Below, piece after piece: positions 53,172 through 62,943 of a stretch of 64,000 nucleotides of DNA. Position 1 is the first letter of the stretch; each line of letters starts with the position of its first letter. The translations under genes and the position numbers were made by a program. The notes beneath the pieces were generated by a model, which was not told where the DNA came from, made no database searches, and was given only the letters and a program-made list of their open reading frames with translations. The stretch lies in contig JALBYF010000001.1 in the NCBI GenBank assembly GCA_023212725.1, positions 186,001-250,000 on the forward strand. The letters run 5' to 3'. The stretch comes from Tranzscheliella williamsii (taxonomy: Eukaryota; Basidiomycota; Ustilaginomycetes; Ustilaginales; Ustilaginaceae).

Positions 53172-56100
53172 ATGTCTTCCTCCGAACGGGCATCAGAAGA
53201 ACGGTCGAGGGAGACTAATCGCGACTCAGCCGGCCTGCCCGAGTCGCATCTAGGGCGCCTCGATCCAGACTCGATCCTGGCGGACGAAGCCAATCCGGAA
53301 GAGCTTCTCGGCGACGCAACTGAGTCTGATGCGGGCATTGCAGCGGCAACAGCAGCAGCCGCCACGCCGAGCTCAGATGCCGATACCACTACCAAAGCGC
53401 AGCTAGCACTGGCCTCGACAACCTCGGCCTCAGCAGAGATATTCAACAGCGATCTCTCTGCCAGCCAAGATGAGCCCCAAAATGAACCCCAGAATGAGCC
53501 CCAGGGCGAGCCATTAGACTCGACAGTCTTGCGGACTGTCAACGCGAGCAACAAAGATGGCGCTCATCAAACCACCGTCAGCGATACCCCAAACGGCTCT
53601 GCCACTCAGGTAGTTCATATCCCCCCAGAAGACATCATCAAAGAACTGCAAGACCAGGTTTTGGATCTCACAAATCAGGTCACTGGCCTCAACGAAAAGC
53701 TTGTCAAGTCTTTCAACCGCGTCTCTGACTTGGAAGATGACTATTCCGATGCCCAGGAAAGGGTACTATCCATGACCAAGAAGATCACTGAGCTGGAGAA
53801 GGAGCGTGGGGAACACTTGGACGCACTCAATACGGGCCTCCTCGTCGAAAAGGCCCACGTCAGTAGCGAGATGCAGAAGATGATGGACCGAGTCATTGAG
53901 GAAACCGCGCAGAGGGGTAAGGCTGAAAGCGACAAGGATAGGATCGAATCCGAGCTGGACGAGCTCAGCTCCAGTTTGTTCAGCGAAGCCAACAAGATGG
54001 TCGCCGTCGAACGGCTGTCTCGGGCCAGGGCGGAGGCGAAAAGCCAGAATATGGAAGAGCGCCTGAAGGATACCGAAGGTATTATGTTTGAGCAACAGAA
54101 AGTGCTGGCCGACCTGCAAAAGCAAGTCGAGAAACTTCAAGCATCCTCCTCTCACCGCGCTGCCGATGATACCGAGGCCATTATGACTACCGACAGTGGC
54201 GCGGCTAGCTTCCACCGGTTGACCACCTCGTCTCTCGCCCGCTCCTTCTCGCAAAGAACGGCTGGGCAGCAGCGGAGTCATAGGCCGGGTGTAGACCTGC
54301 CCGCGGAAACTCGTCTCATGATCAACATCGTCCCTTACCAGGAGTTCAAAGCATTCGTCGCCCATCTCCGCAAACTGCGTCGTCAGCTTGCTCCCTTCTA
54401 TACCTACCCTTTGCCGCATCAAAGGGTGCATGAGTCTCTGAACAGTCCCGCTACGCCTCGGTCTGACTCACCGGCACCGCAGCTGCCATTGCCAACTGGA
54501 CAGGGACCGTCTGCGCCCAGCTCTACTTCAAGCATCTACAGCCAGGGAGCAGCTGTCGCCTCAAACTCGCCATTCGTGACGGCTGGGGTCAGCCGCCATC
54601 GCGACTATCCGACTCTGCCGTCGAATGTCGAGAATCTGGTTTCTCTGCCTAGCCAGCTCTCGCTGCCATTCATCAAGCGGGCCCAGGAAGAGGATGTCGA
54701 CCCGTGTCTGCGACTGGATTTTGCTCCGGGGCTAAACTGGCTGAGTAGGCGGCAAGCCAATACTGCCATTCTGGACGGCAATCTGGTGATCGAGCCCATC
54801 TTTCCCGGTGGCAAGACCGTGGATGACGATGTGGTCCGCCGTGAGAATGCGCATCTGCCTCCGGCCGCCTGTGCCATGTGCGGCATTGCGATCGTCAACG
54901 TGCCGCTGCCGGGGGGCATTGCTGCAACTGCGCTCTCGGCGGAGCAGGGCGGTAAAACATCGCTCATGTCAACGAGCATCGCGAGCGCGACGTCCAGCTG
55001 GGCTAGCTCGGCTGCCAGTTCGCTCGGTTCCATCACCGGCTCTGGCAGTGGCGCTGGCAGCGGCACTCTGACTCCGAAAGCGTCGCGAGGCGGCCTCTTT
55101 AGCTCTTTCCGACGGACCTCGAACTCGAACAAGGTGGCCGAGGCGGAAGCTGGAACAGCACCATCGGCGGCAGGCGCCGACGAGGTGGAGACGCCCGCGG
55201 CGACCGAGAGCCTAGTGCTGTCCGAACTGCCTGTGCCCACGCACGTCTTTCGTCTGAACGAAGGCGCGCCGACGCGGTACCTGCTCTGCCCGCACCACTG
55301 TCTGCTGCGCCTCCGCGCCGCTTGCCAGTTCTGGGGCTTTGTCCGCAATCTGGAGCGCTCGGTGGTGCTGGAGGGCAAGTTTGTCGCCGACGAGCCCCTG
55401 CCGCCATCCGCCAACGCCTCTTCCGCCGACCTTACCCAACAGCCGCAGCCGGCGCACGGCGCACAGGTTGCTGCGCTGGAGAAGGCCGTGGCGGACGCCG
55501 ACGACGCCGAGTCGGCCGCAAAGGGGGCCACGGAGAGCGAGGCCACGCACGACGAAACCGCAGCCCAAGCAACGCAGATCCAGGAAGAGGCAGGCGGGGC
55601 AGCGCAAGACGCGGCAGAAGGCTCAGCAGCAGGCGAGGCGGAAGGCAAAACAGCGGCGGATGGCGAGGCGGAAAGCAAAATAGCGGCCGATGGCGAGGCG
55701 GACGCTGCGGACGACAATGCCGAAGCAGCAGAGCCAAAAGGCGCGCCGACCGCTTTTCCATCCACCGGCACCGAGGAGACAGACGCTGCAGCCGAGGTCG
55801 ATGCAGCGGCTGCAGACGATTCCCACGAGGCCGAGAAGGCAGACGAGAAGGAGGCCAAAAAGGCAGACGACAAGGAGGACGGAAAAGAGGACGAGAAAGA
55901 GGACGATGCGGACGAGACGGACGGCGGAGGTGTGGCGAGCCAGGCTGGCGAGGAGGACGACTTTGCGGATGCGCCTTCATCGCCGGGCTTGGCGGGGGCC
56001 ACGGACGGCGCGGCGGAGGCAACGCTCGGGGCGGGGCCGGGCAAGCCGATGCGGGCGCCGCCGCTGCCGGCGCGGTCCAACGCGCGCGGGTCGGGCACGA

Positions 56101-56300
56101 CGTCGCCGGCGGCGGTGCCCACACTCCCGCCACGCCGTCCCCGCCGCGCTGCCGCCACCGCCACCGCCCCCACCCGCACCACGCTCCCCCTCGCCAACCT
56201 TGACGCGCTGGACTGGGAGGACAAGACCTGGGCCGAGCTCGTCAAGCTCAAGGAAGACCTCTGGCGCGCGCGCATCGGGCTCCTCGGCCCCGACGCCTAA
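53172..56300 (+). CDS. SEC2: Sec2-domain Rab GTPase exchange factor
   Basis: 1042 residues from ATG 53172 (MSSSERASEE). Residues about 155-325 form one long coiled coil (LQDQVLDLTNQVTGLNEKL to LADLQKQVEKLQ) with the Sec2/Rabin8 signature ELDELSSSLFSEANKMVAVERL, the surface that opens Sec4/Rab8. A second conserved region carries Cys pairs: CAMCGIAIVNVP (near 568) and RYLLCPHHCLLRLRAACQFWGFVRNLE (near 700), as in other fungal Sec2 proteins. Between and after lie Ser-rich linkers and a long acidic Ala/Glu/Asp tail (about 760-925) made partly by a 30-bp repeat. The end is Pro-rich (PPLPARSNARG, PPRRPRR) and closes with a short helical motif. Role: activates the secretory Rab on vesicles moving to growth sites. 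Convergent with the Sec7-PH gene (120 bases between stops). Confidence 0.9.
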   Translation: MSSSERASEERSRETNRDSAGLPESHLGRLDPDSILADEANPEELLGDATESDAGIAAATAAAATPSSDADTTTKAQLALASTTSASAEIFNSDLSASQDEPQNEPQNEPQGEPLDSTVLRTVNASNKDGAHQTTVSDTPNGSATQVVHIPPEDIIKELQDQVLDLTNQVTGLNEKLVKSFNRVSDLEDDYSDAQERVLSMTKKITELEKERGEHLDALNTGLLVEKAHVSSEMQKMMDRVIEETAQRGKAESDKDRIESELDELSSSLFSEANKMVAVERLSRARAEAKSQNMEERLKDTEGIMFEQQKVLADLQKQVEKLQASSSHRAADDTEAIMTTDSGAASFHRLTTSSLARSFSQRTAGQQRSHRPGVDLPAETRLMINIVPYQEFKAFVAHLRKLRRQLAPFYTYPLPHQRVHESLNSPATPRSDSPAPQLPLPTGQGPSAPSSTSSIYSQGAAVASNSPFVTAGVSRHRDYPTLPSNVENLVSLPSQLSLPFIKRAQEEDVDPCLRLDFAPGLNWLSRRQANTAILDGNLVIEPIFPGGKTVDDDVVRRENAHLPPAACAMCGIAIVNVPLPGGIAATALSAEQGGKTSLMSTSIASATSSWASSAASSLGSITGSGSGAGSGTLTPKASRGGLFSSFRRTSNSNKVAEAEAGTAPSAAGADEVETPAATESLVLSELPVPTHVFRLNEGAPTRYLLCPHHCLLRLRAACQFWGFVRNLERSVVLEGKFVADEPLPPSANASSADLTQQPQPAHGAQVAALEKAVADADDAESAAKGATESEATHDETAAQATQIQEEAGGAAQDAAEGSAAGEAEGKTAADGEAESKIAADGEADAADDNAEAAEPKGAPTAFPSTGTEETDAAAEVDAAAADDSHEAEKADEKEAKKADDKEDGKEDEKEDDADETDGGGVASQAGEEDDFADAPSSPGLAGATDGAAEATLGAGPGKPMRAPPLPARSNARGSGTTSPAAVPTLPPRRPRRAAATATAPTRTTLPLANLDALDWEDKTWAELVKLKEDLWRARIGLLGPDA
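53469..53516. repeat. 12-bp coding repeat (EPQ-N/D/G)
   Basis: Four imperfect 12-bp units encode DEPQ NEPQ NEPQ GEP in the N-terminal region of Sec2. Confidence 0.8.
55632..55703. repeat. 30-bp coding repeat in the Sec2 acidic tail
   Basis: Two full units and a partial third (55632-55661, 55662-55691, 55692 on) encode GEAEGKTAAD, GEAESKIAAD, GEAD. Units keep the frame. Confidence 0.85.
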
Positions 56301-56420
56301 CCTCCTCCCCCTCTGCATGTCCCATCCCTCACACTCTGTTCGAATTCACAGGGCATACCACGTTGAAAAATTGCATTGCGAGAGGTATCACGCGCGTGAG
56401 GCCGCGAATGCAGGCGCCGG

Positions 56421-59400
56421 CTAGTCGACCTCGGCGCGGGCGGCATCGCCGTCCTCGATCATGCCCTCGAGCTCCCTTTTTGCGCGCTTCTCGGCCTTGA
56501 GGTCGGCGCTGCGGCGGAGCGCCTCGACGTAGGACTGGTACTTGACGAGTTCCTGGAGGAGGTAGTTGCTCTTGCGCTCCCAGTTGCCGAGTGCCTTGGC
56601 GTAGTTCGCGCCGCGCGGCGCGTAGAGGCTTAGCATCGGCGTGCGCAGCTCGTTGTGCAGCGTCAGCTCGGCCTCGAGCACCTCGACCTGCTTCTCGAGC
56701 CGCGCGAGCTGCTTCTCCTCGCCGAGCTGCGACGCCACCGTCGGCAGCTGCGGCACCCGCCAGTCGTTGATAAACATGCGCTCGTGCGAGTAGGCCCCCA
56801 CCGCCACTGACGAGACAATCGACGGCGCCGGCGACCAAGAACCCTTCACAAAGGAATGCGCGCCCAGATGCTGCTGTGAGCCCGACGGCGACAGCGGATC
56901 ATCGTTCGAATGCTGGTATACTCTCGACCGCATCGACCTGTGGCCGACGCTGCGTCCGCTCCGAACACTCCGTTCATCGAACGGCTTTGTGGTCTTTGGC
57001 TGCTGCGACTTCTTCTGATGCTGATGCAGCAAGCTGCTGCCGTTGTAGATCGAGGCGTCAGGCGGAGAACCCCAGTTGCTGTGGCCCATCCGGCTGCTCA
57101 TGGCGCTGCGGTCGGCACTATCGGTGACGCTGACCCCGTCCAGCTCCTCCTCGTACTCGTCCGGCGGCGGAGCAGGCACGACCTTGTTCCAGCCGTACTC
57201 CATATTGCTGACACCGCCGGCGAGCGGTTCCTTGGACTGTCGTGCGGCCCAGTAATTGCAGGTGCTGACCCACTCGTTTACCAGTTCCTCGTGCCCGGTC
57301 TGGAAAAAGTACACTTTCCCGCCGGGTAGCGTCAGCGCGAACACGTGGGGCCGCGAGCGATTGTATCCGGGCGGAGGGAGGGCGTTCGCTAGTGCATGCG
57401 CCAGGGGCAGCTCGCCCAAGCATGTCGCGCTCACCAGCCAATTGCCACCTCCCATCCCGGCGGTAGCTGTACTGCCAGGAGCACCAGACTTGGCTTTCGA
57501 AGTGCCCGCAGCCGATGTACCGGTGTTGAAACGGAACATGGACAGCGTTCCCCTGGAGACGACCACGAACACCTCTGCCCAAGCTTTGTCTCTGGCCCGC
57601 TTCCCCGGGCCTTCCCAGTAATGCTTCCTCGTTAGAGACCCTTCTTTGGCCCATGGCGGACCGGCCAGCGCCAACTGATCATCGTCGTCGTCCTCGTCCG
57701 CTGTTCCGCCTGCGATGTCAGACCGTGAAGCCCCATTGGCGGCAGCTTTCTCGTCCTGCGATTCCTTGATCATGGTCTGCGTGAGGGTATTGACGAAGCC
57801 AGGAGTCACCGAGGAAGCTGTAAAAGAGTCGCCTCGCTCCGACACTGGCGCGAGGGATGCGGCGGGCCGACCCCAGACATCGACCGAAACACGCAATGCA
57901 TTTGGGCTTGATGGCGAGTCCGCCGAGTTTTGCGGCACGTTGAGCCCCCCTAGCAGGCCCTGGATGCCCCGGATCGAGCCTCGCCGCAGCGCAGTAATCC
58001 TCTCGCTGCCCTTTCCCATCTTGCGTCGACTACCCAACATCGGGCTGAAAGTACCCGAGCTTCGGCTGGGTGCGGTGCCGGACGCTGACTCCGGCGTCGG
58101 CAACAGGATGCGCTCAGCCTTGACAGCCGCGTAAATGTCTTTGAGAACGTTTTCGAGTTCTACCTGCTTGGTCTTGGAGACGTGAGATTCAAACGCATCC
58201 GGAAGTGGCGATCGGACCACAGCAGCATTGCCCGTGAAGCTGCCAGTGCTGTCCCTGCGAGAAGAGCGCGATGGCAGCAAATCCTGGCTTCGAGACACCG
58301 AGGACATATTGTCACCGATGTTAACGCTAAAGCTGCTACGTGCATCGTCGACCATCAGGTCAGGCACTTGCACTTCCGGGTTGCTCTCAGCAACGGCGCC
58401 CATCGTATTGCGGACGAATTGCTGTCTTGTCATTTTGTCTTGAAGCTCGGCGATGTGCAAATCCGTGTTGAGCAGCAGGATACTGAAAACGACAGAGTGG
58501 ATAACGTCAGCACTGCCGAAGACGGAGTCGGGATTGCATTCAAAGTAGCGTTGCGAGAATGCCGCCAGTATCCTATCGACCTGCTGCGTTTCGGCGCGGA
58601 GAAACAGCTTCTCACACAATTTCCTAAAGGCATCGTCCAACCTCAAACCTGTGAAGTCGAAGCGGGAAAAGTAATGGAGGCGGGCGGCTCGGTTCACAAG
58701 ACCGATACCACCGAGCCATTCTGCGATCTTTTCCTTCTTTAGAAAGGAAGTATCCTCCGACCAGCATTTGCTAGCCAAGTCTTCGGCCGACGCAACAATG
58801 GAAGCACTGGCTGGAGCGGCGGGTGAGCTATCCTCCGTCCCAGCCACCGAGCCGACATCGAAGCTCATCTTGCTCGGCTGGGGAGAGGAAGCCGTAGAAG
58901 AAACAGCTTGACGCGCCGGTGTGAACGAAGGCATAGTTAGGCCACTATCCGCGCTGCTAGTGTGGTGTTGCCCAAAGGTTGTCTTCGCGTGCTGGACGAT
59001 CGCCGGGGCTAAGCCCTTATCGGACTCGCTGAGCTCGAGCGACGCTGTGTCAGGTGGGCCATCCACAGCGACACTAGCCGCGGAGGTATCGCTTATTGCG
59101 CTCGGATCGGATGCCTTGGTGACGAGCCGGATGCTCTGCTCGGCATGCTCATCCGCAGAGGAATGAGCGCGGACAGTATCGTCACCTTCGGTCGTATGCG
59201 CCATCTTCTCGGTTGCATGATCATCGGAAACATCTTCAACCGAGTGCTGGTCCTTGGCGATGGTATACGCGGCCCCGGTGGAGTCATAGGAAGGGGATTC
59301 TGGCATGTTGGGGAAAGAGGTGAGCCGCGGATCTGCACTGGGCAAACCGGCGCTTTCAACGGCGGTCTCGAAAGACTTTGCGCTGGTCAAACTAGCCCCG

Positions 59401-61703
59401 GAGTTAGCAGTCCGACGCCCAAGTCCCCTCTCCAAGTAGGCAGGACGGCGAGACGAATCGACCGAGTTTCGCTGGCTACTGCGCGCCGAATTGGCAGAAA
59501 GGTCCGCTGCCAACTCTTCGGAAGCAGGAGCAGGAAGGACCTGGGTGCTTGGATGTGCCACGTGCGACGAAGAGATGATATCTGCGCTACGTTCCTCTGC
59601 TTCGCCATTTTGCGCCCCGGCCGGCGTCGTTGGCCTTGGAGGAGATCGTTCTGACAAGCTCGGGGTTCGCGGGCCGCCATTCTGCTCCTTGGGCTTGTCG
59701 TCGTTTCCAAGTATGATGACACCGAGGCCCGCTCTCGTGTTCGTCATGCCATGACCTGTGGTAACTTCGGAAAGAACCCCTGCACGTTTGTGATCCGGTG
59801 ATGAGTCTGCGGTAGCCGGAGTAGTCGGATGCGAGCTGCCGTTATGCTGAAAGAGGGCAGATGCCTCAGAGCCTGCATTGGTGGAGCTGGGGCCGCGAAT
59901 TGGAGCAAATTCGTCTTCCTCCAGGAAGCTTCCGGACCTCTCCTTGTATCTCTGTATGTCGAGGTCCGGCAGCTGAGGTCCGGGTCCCCATGCTTGCCTT
60001 GGTGTGCCCAAGATCTCAAAATCGGGCTTTCTGTCGAAATCGCCGGGCGAGTCCTTGAGGGCGTCATCCATCTCTGTCTCCAGATTGCGGATAGCAAGGC
60101 GGATCACGCCGCTATCATCTGAGCCGAGGTGCTTCCTTTCGTGACCTTGTGAGCTGGAACGTTGCGGCAACATGATCTTTCGCGCAGGCTTGTCAGGATC
60201 GCTGCAATCCGCCGGTGCAGAAGGTACTCGGACCGATCCGTTACTGCGTCTGAAAGGATCAGGTGCTGAGAGGTTCATACTCTTTTCCGGTGAACGACGA
60301 CTGTCGATGCTGCCCTTGTGATTCGAGGTATCTAGAGAGCTCGATCCCGGAGCTTTGATGAAGCGGATCGGAATGCTAGGGACCGCTATACCGTCTGTAG
60401 AGGGAAAATGATTGGTCTGTCTGATCGACGCCGCGGCGGTATTGTGAGTTACGGAAGAAACGCCTTCGCTGAGAATACTGCCCTTGCTTTCCCTGCGGCC
60501 GAGAGAGGCCTGTGCCGGTGAGAGATTGTTGGCAGAGGCGGTGCTTAATGAAGTAGAAGACGGATTCGAGCCGGCAGAATAGCCGGTGCGGACGGAGGGT
60601 GTCTGCGGATTTGGCTTGGCCACCGCTTTCTCTTTCCGGTCTTGCCCGCTGTCGCCGCCGCGCAGCTTACGCAAAAAGCCGCTAGTCTTCTTCATTCGCT
60701 GCCGGAATGAGCCGATCGGGGTGCTGGATTCTGCAGCGCTGTTTGCGACGGAAAGCCCTACGACCTCATCGTCCAAGCCGACGCTGTTGCCGGGTCTTTG
60801 GCGTGGCTGAACAGATCCGAGACCCTCCAAGGCGGGCGGGATGGAGAAGCCGGTTGCTGCTGGCATGATTTTGACAGATGAGACCTCGGAAGGTGCTATG
60901 GCTGGGCTGTCCGTGGTAGGGTTGTGTTGAAGTGAAGTGGCCCTGTCAGGGGAGGGAGGAGCACGACGGATACTGTCCGAGCGCCGCGCAAGAGACTTGG
61001 CGGGCCGACTTGGACTGGATACAGCCGAGTTCGAGTGATTTTGAAAAGAATCAGTATCGATGGGCCGAGGAGTAGACTCGTTAAGATTCTCATCGATGCC
61101 GCCGAGGTCGTTGCGAGGAAGAGACGACGATGGGCGATGGAGTATCCTGCGTTCGACGATGACCCTCTTGGACGGGGAAGACGATGAACCGATAGACGAC
61201 TGCGATGCTGAACGGGGATTGTGATCCTCTGGTCCTCTGGCGAGGTCCGCTGTCTCTTTGAAGACGTAGGTTTCGTCCGACGCAAGCAGGGCCTCGAAGC
61301 TCTTGTTGATGCGGGACTGGGTGGTCTTCTTAGCTGGCGAGGAGATGTTGGACTTTGCCGGTGAATGGGGACGGGCAGAGGGGTCAGCGCTGGCGGACGA
61401 GGACGAGGCGGTGGTGCTGGCAGTGTCTGAACGGCGCCGTGACCACTTGGGCTGCTGTCTGCTGGAACTCTTCTGCTGGCCCGCTGCCTGCAGCGCTTGG
61501 CGTTGTGGAGGGAGTTCTGAAGGAGGATGGCTGGAGGCTGAAGGAGGAGTGCTGGAAGCTGAAGGAAGAGAGCTGGAAGCGGAAGGAGGAGAGGTGGAAG
61601 CTGAAAGACGCTGTGATGGATAGAGGGGTACCTCCTGAGCAGACGCGTGCGCAACTCTGTTGCCGTTTTTTGCCGGGGAGGGATGCTGCAACGGGGTCGA
61701 CAT
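56421..61703 (-). CDS. Sec7-PH Arf guanine-nucleotide exchange factor, EFA6/Yel1-like
   Basis: 1760 residues from ATG 61703 (MSTPLQHPSPAK). The first 950 residues are disordered, Ser/Pro-rich, with short basic elements. The Sec7 domain follows at about 970-1115: FLKKEKIAEWLGGIGLVNRAARLHYFSRFDF, then the catalytic block FLRAETQQVDRILAAFSQRYFECNP with the conserved glutamate before Q-x-V-D-R, and VVFSILLLNTDLH. A PH domain (about 1350-1490) starts KEGSLTRKHYWEG and ends before YWAARQSKEP. A C-terminal coiled coil (about 1670-1750: LARLEKQVEVLEAELTLHNE) completes the Sec7-PH-coil order of EFA6/PSD and yeast Yel1, exchange factors for Arf6/Arf3 at the plasma membrane. Role in polarity and endocytosis is inferred from family. 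Much longer than yeast Yel1 (687). Confidence 0.87.
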   Translation of the reverse strand: MSTPLQHPSPAKNGNRVAHASAQEVPLYPSQRLSASTSPPSASSSLPSASSTPPSASSHPPSELPPQRQALQAAGQQKSSSRQQPKWSRRRSDTASTTASSSSASADPSARPHSPAKSNISSPAKKTTQSRINKSFEALLASDETYVFKETADLARGPEDHNPRSASQSSIGSSSSPSKRVIVERRILHRPSSSLPRNDLGGIDENLNESTPRPIDTDSFQNHSNSAVSSPSRPAKSLARRSDSIRRAPPSPDRATSLQHNPTTDSPAIAPSEVSSVKIMPAATGFSIPPALEGLGSVQPRQRPGNSVGLDDEVVGLSVANSAAESSTPIGSFRQRMKKTSGFLRKLRGGDSGQDRKEKAVAKPNPQTPSVRTGYSAGSNPSSTSLSTASANNLSPAQASLGRRESKGSILSEGVSSVTHNTAAASIRQTNHFPSTDGIAVPSIPIRFIKAPGSSSLDTSNHKGSIDSRRSPEKSMNLSAPDPFRRSNGSVRVPSAPADCSDPDKPARKIMLPQRSSSQGHERKHLGSDDSGVIRLAIRNLETEMDDALKDSPGDFDRKPDFEILGTPRQAWGPGPQLPDLDIQRYKERSGSFLEEDEFAPIRGPSSTNAGSEASALFQHNGSSHPTTPATADSSPDHKRAGVLSEVTTGHGMTNTRAGLGVIILGNDDKPKEQNGGPRTPSLSERSPPRPTTPAGAQNGEAEERSADIISSSHVAHPSTQVLPAPASEELAADLSANSARSSQRNSVDSSRRPAYLERGLGRRTANSGASLTSAKSFETAVESAGLPSADPRLTSFPNMPESPSYDSTGAAYTIAKDQHSVEDVSDDHATEKMAHTTEGDDTVRAHSSADEHAEQSIRLVTKASDPSAISDTSAASVAVDGPPDTASLELSESDKGLAPAIVQHAKTTFGQHHTSSADSGLTMPSFTPARQAVSSTASSPQPSKMSFDVGSVAGTEDSSPAAPASASIVASAEDLASKCWSEDTSFLKKEKIAEWLGGIGLVNRAARLHYFSRFDFTGLRLDDAFRKLCEKLFLRAETQQVDRILAAFSQRYFECNPDSVFGSADVIHSVVFSILLLNTDLHIAELQDKMTRQQFVRNTMGAVAESNPEVQVPDLMVDDARSSFSVNIGDNMSSVSRSQDLLPSRSSRRDSTGSFTGNAAVVRSPLPDAFESHVSKTKQVELENVLKDIYAAVKAERILLPTPESASGTAPSRSSGTFSPMLGSRRKMGKGSERITALRRGSIRGIQGLLGGLNVPQNSADSPSSPNALRVSVDVWGRPAASLAPVSERGDSFTASSVTPGFVNTLTQTMIKESQDEKAAANGASRSDIAGGTADEDDDDDQLALAGPPWAKEGSLTRKHYWEGPGKRARDKAWAEVFVVVSRGTLSMFRFNTGTSAAGTSKAKSGAPGSTATAGMGGGNWLVSATCLGELPLAHALANALPPPGYNRSRPHVFALTLPGGKVYFFQTGHEELVNEWVSTCNYWAARQSKEPLAGGVSNMEYGWNKVVPAPPPDEYEEELDGVSVTDSADRSAMSSRMGHSNWGSPPDASIYNGSSLLHQHQKKSQQPKTTKPFDERSVRSGRSVGHRSMRSRVYQHSNDDPLSPSGSQQHLGAHSFVKGSWSPAPSIVSSVAVGAYSHERMFINDWRVPQLPTVASQLGEEKQLARLEKQVEVLEAELTLHNELRTPMLSLYAPRGANYAKALGNWERKSNYLLQELVKYQSYVEALRRSADLKAEKRAKRELEGMIEDGDAARAEVD
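61519..61602. repeat. 21-bp minisatellite in the Sec7-PH gene
   Basis: Four units of GAAGGAGGAGNGCTGGAAGCT type (61519, 61540, 61561, 61582). On the minus strand they encode a 7-residue Ser/Ala/Pro repeat (SASSTPP-like, near residue 35-65). In-frame length change is expected. Confidence 0.88.
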
Positions 61704-62943
61704 CACGAAGAGTGGCCAAGGCGACGATGTGAATGCATGCGCATGCGTAGTTCCTGTGGCTAGTCAGGCCAAAGGTGGGTTGAATGGCCGCAGCCGCTTG
61801 CTCTGCTACCAATCCCGATTTGCGGTCGGGCGTAGCAACAGAAATCCGTCTTGGTTAGCGTGCGTCGCAAGTCCAAGTACCGCCTGACGACTAGCTTTCG
61901 TACGGTAGACAGACACCCAAGCACCGCCAAAGCACCAAGCCGTCCAGATGCGGAATACGGAAGCAAGCGACGCGATGCAAGTGAATGTGATGTGATGTGG
62001 GACGAGATGTGATAAGATGGCGATGGATCATCTGTGCATAGAAGGAAGAAAGCGTCGGCCTGCCCACAAGAGGCTTAAAGCTGGGCGCTAACACAAAGCA
62101 GGCAACCAAGCCGCGGCTTACAATCACAATATTAGAATATGATAATCTACCGACCAGGCTTCCGAGTCTCTATTCGGATTGAATTACTACTAATTGGCGA
62201 GCCGGGACGCAAGTTTAGCTGGCCAGAAAGCGCCGGTGCAGCCTTTTTGCGTGGGTGTTGCTGCGTGCCGCTTCAGCCGCGATGCAGGACCCTCGTCGAT
62301 GTCCTTCTTTGCATGCACTTGCTCTACTTCATGCACGACAGACTCGGCGCAGCTACTCCGCAGACAACTCTCGGCCTAGCGCTCCAGCATGAACAGCGCA
62401 GATTCCCGTCCAGGCGACAGCACAGTAATTAATAACTACCCCAATGCTATTCTGTAGCGTTGCGTTGATAGGTGGGTTAGCAGCTCACAGACAGTAGGCA
62501 TGGGGAGAAAAGTCGAAAGGCGAGCACTACACCCATCCTACGCTGTGGTTGTAAATGTGAGTCACAGGAGATTGACGTCTGGGCAACTCACACCCGTTCC
62601 CTATTATGCAACATGCCACTTGGAGGCGCATGTTCAGATGGCAAGAGCGCTCAGGCAGCGAAGGAATCTCTCCAAGCCATTGCATGCACCTAGTTCTACA
62701 GAATACAGCCTCAGCAAACAGTATGGAAGAGTGAGATACAGTAATACGACAGACAAACAGGCTAGACAGAGTGAGTGGGATACATCAACAGTGGACTTGG
62801 TAACGAGCTGTTCAGCGGCTGAAGTATGGAAAAGGAGTTGTGGTCTTGCACTGCTTTGCTTAGCTATTCGAGATACGATGCTGGATGGAGAAAGCCGCTA
62901 GGAAGCACCAAAGTCGAGCGGAAAGTTGAAAGCAACTATCTTC
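61704..62943. other. 1.2 kb tandem intergenic region
   Basis: Promoter side of the Sec7-PH gene and 3' side of the zinc-finger gene (both minus). Contains AT-rich patches near 62120-62200 and 62430-62450 and a GATGTGATGTGGGACGAGATGTGAT-like imperfect repeat near 61988-62012. No gene is recognised. Confidence 0.5.
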
